From: Vibrio mediterranei
GTDB lineage: Bacteria; Pseudomonadota; Gammaproteobacteria; Enterobacterales; Vibrionaceae
Direction of reading: 5' to 3'
Length of the DNA: 34,251 nt
Assembly (NCBI RefSeq): GCF_900088415.1
Contig: NZ_FLLQ01000018.1
Span: 1 to 34,251, forward strand
This document shows, piece after piece, positions 33,001 to 34,251 of the stretch. The first letter of the stretch is position 1, and the number at the start of each line of letters is the position of its first letter. The notes beneath the pieces were generated by a model. It did not search any database. It was not told where the DNA came from and worked only from the letters and a program-made list of their open reading frames with translations. The position numbers and the translations under genes were made by a program.

Positions 33001-33714
33001 ATGACAGTAAAATGTAAAGTAAAGTCGATTGAGCCTTTAGCAGCAAACACCTATCAAATCTTGCTGCACCCTGAGCAACCAGTGAGCTTTAAAGCTGGTC
33101 AGTATTTAATGGTAGTAATGGGAGAAGCAGATAAGCGCCCATTCTCTATTGCTAGTAGCCCTTGTCGTCACGAAGGCGAGATCGAACTCCATATTGGTGC
33201 GGCTGAGCATAATGCTTACGCTATCGAAGTCGTCGAATCAATGAAACAAGCACTAGCAGACGGTGGTGACATCACTATTGATGCACCTCATGGTGAAGCT
33301 TGGATTCGTGAAGATAACCAGCGACCTATACTATTGATTGCTGGCGGTACTGGGTTTAGCTATGTGCGCTCTATACTTGATCACTGCATCAGCCAAAATA
33401 TCGAACAGCCGATCCACCTCTACTGGGGCGGTCGCGATGAAGCTCAGCTCTATGCCAAAAAAGAGCTGATGGAAATTGCTAAGCAGCATCAACGTATTCA
33501 GTTCATTCCGGTTATTGAAGATGCGTCAGTGGAGTGGTCTGGGAAAAAAGGTAATGTGTTGCAAGCTGTGAGTGAAGATTTTGAGACGTTAGCGGATTTT
33601 GATATCTATATAGCAGGCCGATTTGAAATGGCTGGTGCCGCTCGTGAGCAGTTCACGCAATCCAAGCAAGCAAAGTCTGATCATATGTTTGGTGATGCTT
33701 ACGCATTTATCTAA
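33001..33714 (+). CDS. fre: NAD(P)H-flavin reductase Fre
   Basis: A 237-residue ferredoxin-NADP reductase-type enzyme that uses NAD(P)H to reduce free flavins. The flavin-binding block KRPFSIASSP (RPFSIAS), the NAD-binding LLIAGGTGFSYVRSIL, the WGGRDEAQLYAKKEL segment and the C-terminal MFGDAYAFI end match E. coli Fre (233). It lies behind ubiD and the ferredoxin and ends at a strong terminator. Reduced FMN is needed by UbiX to make the prenylated FMN of UbiD, so the pairing with ubiD makes sense; this link is known biochemically, its role here is inferred. Confidence 0.96.
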   Translation: MTVKCKVKSIEPLAANTYQILLHPEQPVSFKAGQYLMVVMGEADKRPFSIASSPCRHEGEIELHIGAAEHNAYAIEVVESMKQALADGGDITIDAPHGEAWIREDNQRPILLIAGGTGFSYVRSILDHCISQNIEQPIHLYWGGRDEAQLYAKKELMEIAKQHQRIQFIPVIEDASVEWSGKKGNVLQAVSEDFETLADFDIYIAGRFEMAGAAREQFTQSKQAKSDHMFGDAYAFI

Positions 33715-33732
33715 ATGTTAGAGTTTTGTGGC

Positions 33733-33768
33733 CAAAAGGAGAGTTTTTATACTCTCCTTTTGCTTTTA
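33733..33768 (+). terminator. Terminator of the ubiD-fre operon
   Basis: The stem CAAAAGGAGAG / CTCTCCTTTTG with an eight-base loop is followed by CTTTTA. It isolates the downstream rRNA promoters from the upstream operon. Confidence 0.9.
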
Positions 33769-33792
33769 TGATGCAATTTTCAGCAAAAGCGC

Positions 33793-33849
33793 TTTTTTTC
33801 CAAAAAATATTAAAAAAGGGGTTGCGCCAAAAGAGGAACTCCCTATAAT
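33793..33849 (+). promoter_or_regulatory. rRNA operon promoter P1 with upstream AT-rich (UP) element
   Basis: TTGCGC at 33822-33827 and a perfect TATAAT at 33844-33849 are spaced by 16 bases. The following GCGCACC is the GC-rich discriminator expected of a stringently controlled promoter. Upstream, 33793-33815 is almost pure A/T, as in UP elements that bind the RNA polymerase alpha subunit. Transcription would start near 33856. Confidence 0.88.
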
Positions 33850-33937
33850 GCGCACCACCAGACGGGAAGGCAGCAAAGCAAGAGCCTGAAAGGTCTGGAA
33901 GGGCAAAAGCCTTAACGAAAATAATTTGAAAAAGTGG

Positions 33938-33965
33938 TTGACACGACAGGTTATCTAGTTAAAAT
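33938..33965 (+). promoter_or_regulatory. rRNA operon promoter P2
   Basis: A perfect TTGACA at 33938-33943 and TAAAAT at 33960-33965 are spaced by 16 bases, about 115 bases after P1, with a GGCCGCCC discriminator. Tandem P1/P2 is the usual rrn design. Confidence 0.85.
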
Positions 33966-33983
33966 GGCCGCCCACTTCAACGG

Positions 33984-34040
33984 AAAGCTGAAAAGCTTAA
34001 AAACAATAGTTTAGTCCATTGAAGTACTGTTCTTTAACAA
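33984..34040 (+). promoter_or_regulatory. rRNA antitermination site (boxB and boxA)
   Basis: The small hairpin AAGCT-GAAA-AGCTT at 33985-33998 (boxB) is followed at 34028-34040 by TGTTCTTTAACAA, which matches the rRNA boxA core TGCTCTTTAACAA with one change. NusB and NusE bind boxA to prevent Rho-dependent termination of the rRNA. Confidence 0.85.
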
Positions 34041-34245
34041 TATAAACCTATCAATCTGTGTGGGCACTCGTTGATGATAATCAAATTAGAAACTTCGGTT
34101 TCAAATTAGGTTTTCAATGAACTGAGTGACCAATCAAGTCGAAAGACTTGGCACAGTCAATTCATTATCGTTCTGTTGGAACGATAATAGCTTTAGATTA
34201 CTAAGGTAGTTTAAAGTCAGTATTCATTGAGCCGAACAAAATCTT
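34041..34245 (+). ncRNA. 16S rRNA leader (precursor segment)
   Basis: This 205-base leader lies between boxA and the mature 16S start. It includes a CAAGTCGAAAGACTTG hairpin (34135-34150) and a TTATCGTTC / GAACGATAA stem (34167-34188), and its last part should pair with sequence beyond 16S for RNase III processing. No protein gene is present. Confidence 0.7.
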
Positions 34246-34251
34246 AAATTG
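34246..34251 (+). rRNA. rrs: 16S ribosomal RNA, first bases (partial)
   Basis: The window ends AAATTG, the first six bases of mature 16S rRNA in E. coli and Vibrio (AAATTGAAGAGTTTG). Its place after P1, P2 and boxA supports the call even though only six bases are present. Confidence 0.8.

Overview
The window looks like a stretch of the main chromosome of a Vibrio (gammaproteobacterium), close to the replication origin. The evidence is the gene content and order (thiCEFSGH; gppA-rhlB / trxA-rho; ubiD-ferredoxin-fre), E. coli-like but Vibrio-type proteins, a CsrB-type small RNA with a GacA/UvrY/VarA-type box, and two perfect copies of the chromosomal partition site parS. No phage, insertion sequence or CRISPR was seen. 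The segment lies exactly between two co-directional rRNA operons: it opens in the last bases of a 23S gene (then 5S, tRNA-Asp and a terminator) and closes with the promoters and leader of another operon, stopping after what should be the first six bases of mature 16S.

Layout. 1-470: rRNA operon tail. 661-2574: a Tat-exported multicopper oxidase behind a Fur-like box, then the fluoride channel crcB. 2596-8955: a sigma70 promoter, TPP riboswitch and thiamine operon thiC-thiE-thiF-thiS-thiG-thiH; one parS lies inside thiE and a second just after thiH. 8968-13580: an M24 (X-Pro) aminopeptidase, a divergent LysR regulator / MFS exporter pair, and a small protein that may be an H-NS-like oligomerisation domain. 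13594-16106 (minus): a four-gene bufferin-type RiPP operon made of a Cys-containing secreted precursor, a DUF692/MNIO enzyme, its DUF2063 partner and DoxX, probably for copper handling. 16338-18587: uvrD with a LexA-like box. 18626-19223 (minus): a CsrB/CsrC-family sRNA of about 420 nt with about 27 GGA motifs. 19253-21713 (minus): LysE exporter, AraC regulator and RarD. 21914-24044: recQ plus a DUF3630 protein. 24084-24936: yhhQ under a preQ1-I-type riboswitch that includes its ribosome binding site. 24954-27762 (minus): gppA and rhlB. 27871-29714: trxA and rho. 29769-30767: an unrecognised secreted helical protein. 30854-33768: ubiD (with an apparent internal duplication), a [2Fe-2S] ferredoxin and fre. 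33790-34251: rRNA promoters P1 and P2, boxB/boxA and leader.

How they work together. The thiamine genes form one tightly packed transcription unit under TPP feedback, supplying the HMP and thiazole moieties and joining them. The multicopper oxidase and the bufferin operon both point to copper defence in the envelope. ubiD, the ferredoxin and fre form a flavin/electron-transfer module next to ubiquinone synthesis. Regulation by RNA is prominent: two riboswitches, a CsrA-sequestering sRNA and two rRNA leader elements. The less ordinary items are the bufferin operon, the parS sites embedded in the thiamine locus, the preQ1-type switch, the duplicated UbiD C-terminal region, the ThiD-like relic fused to ThiE and the possible DNA-binding-less H-NS-like protein.
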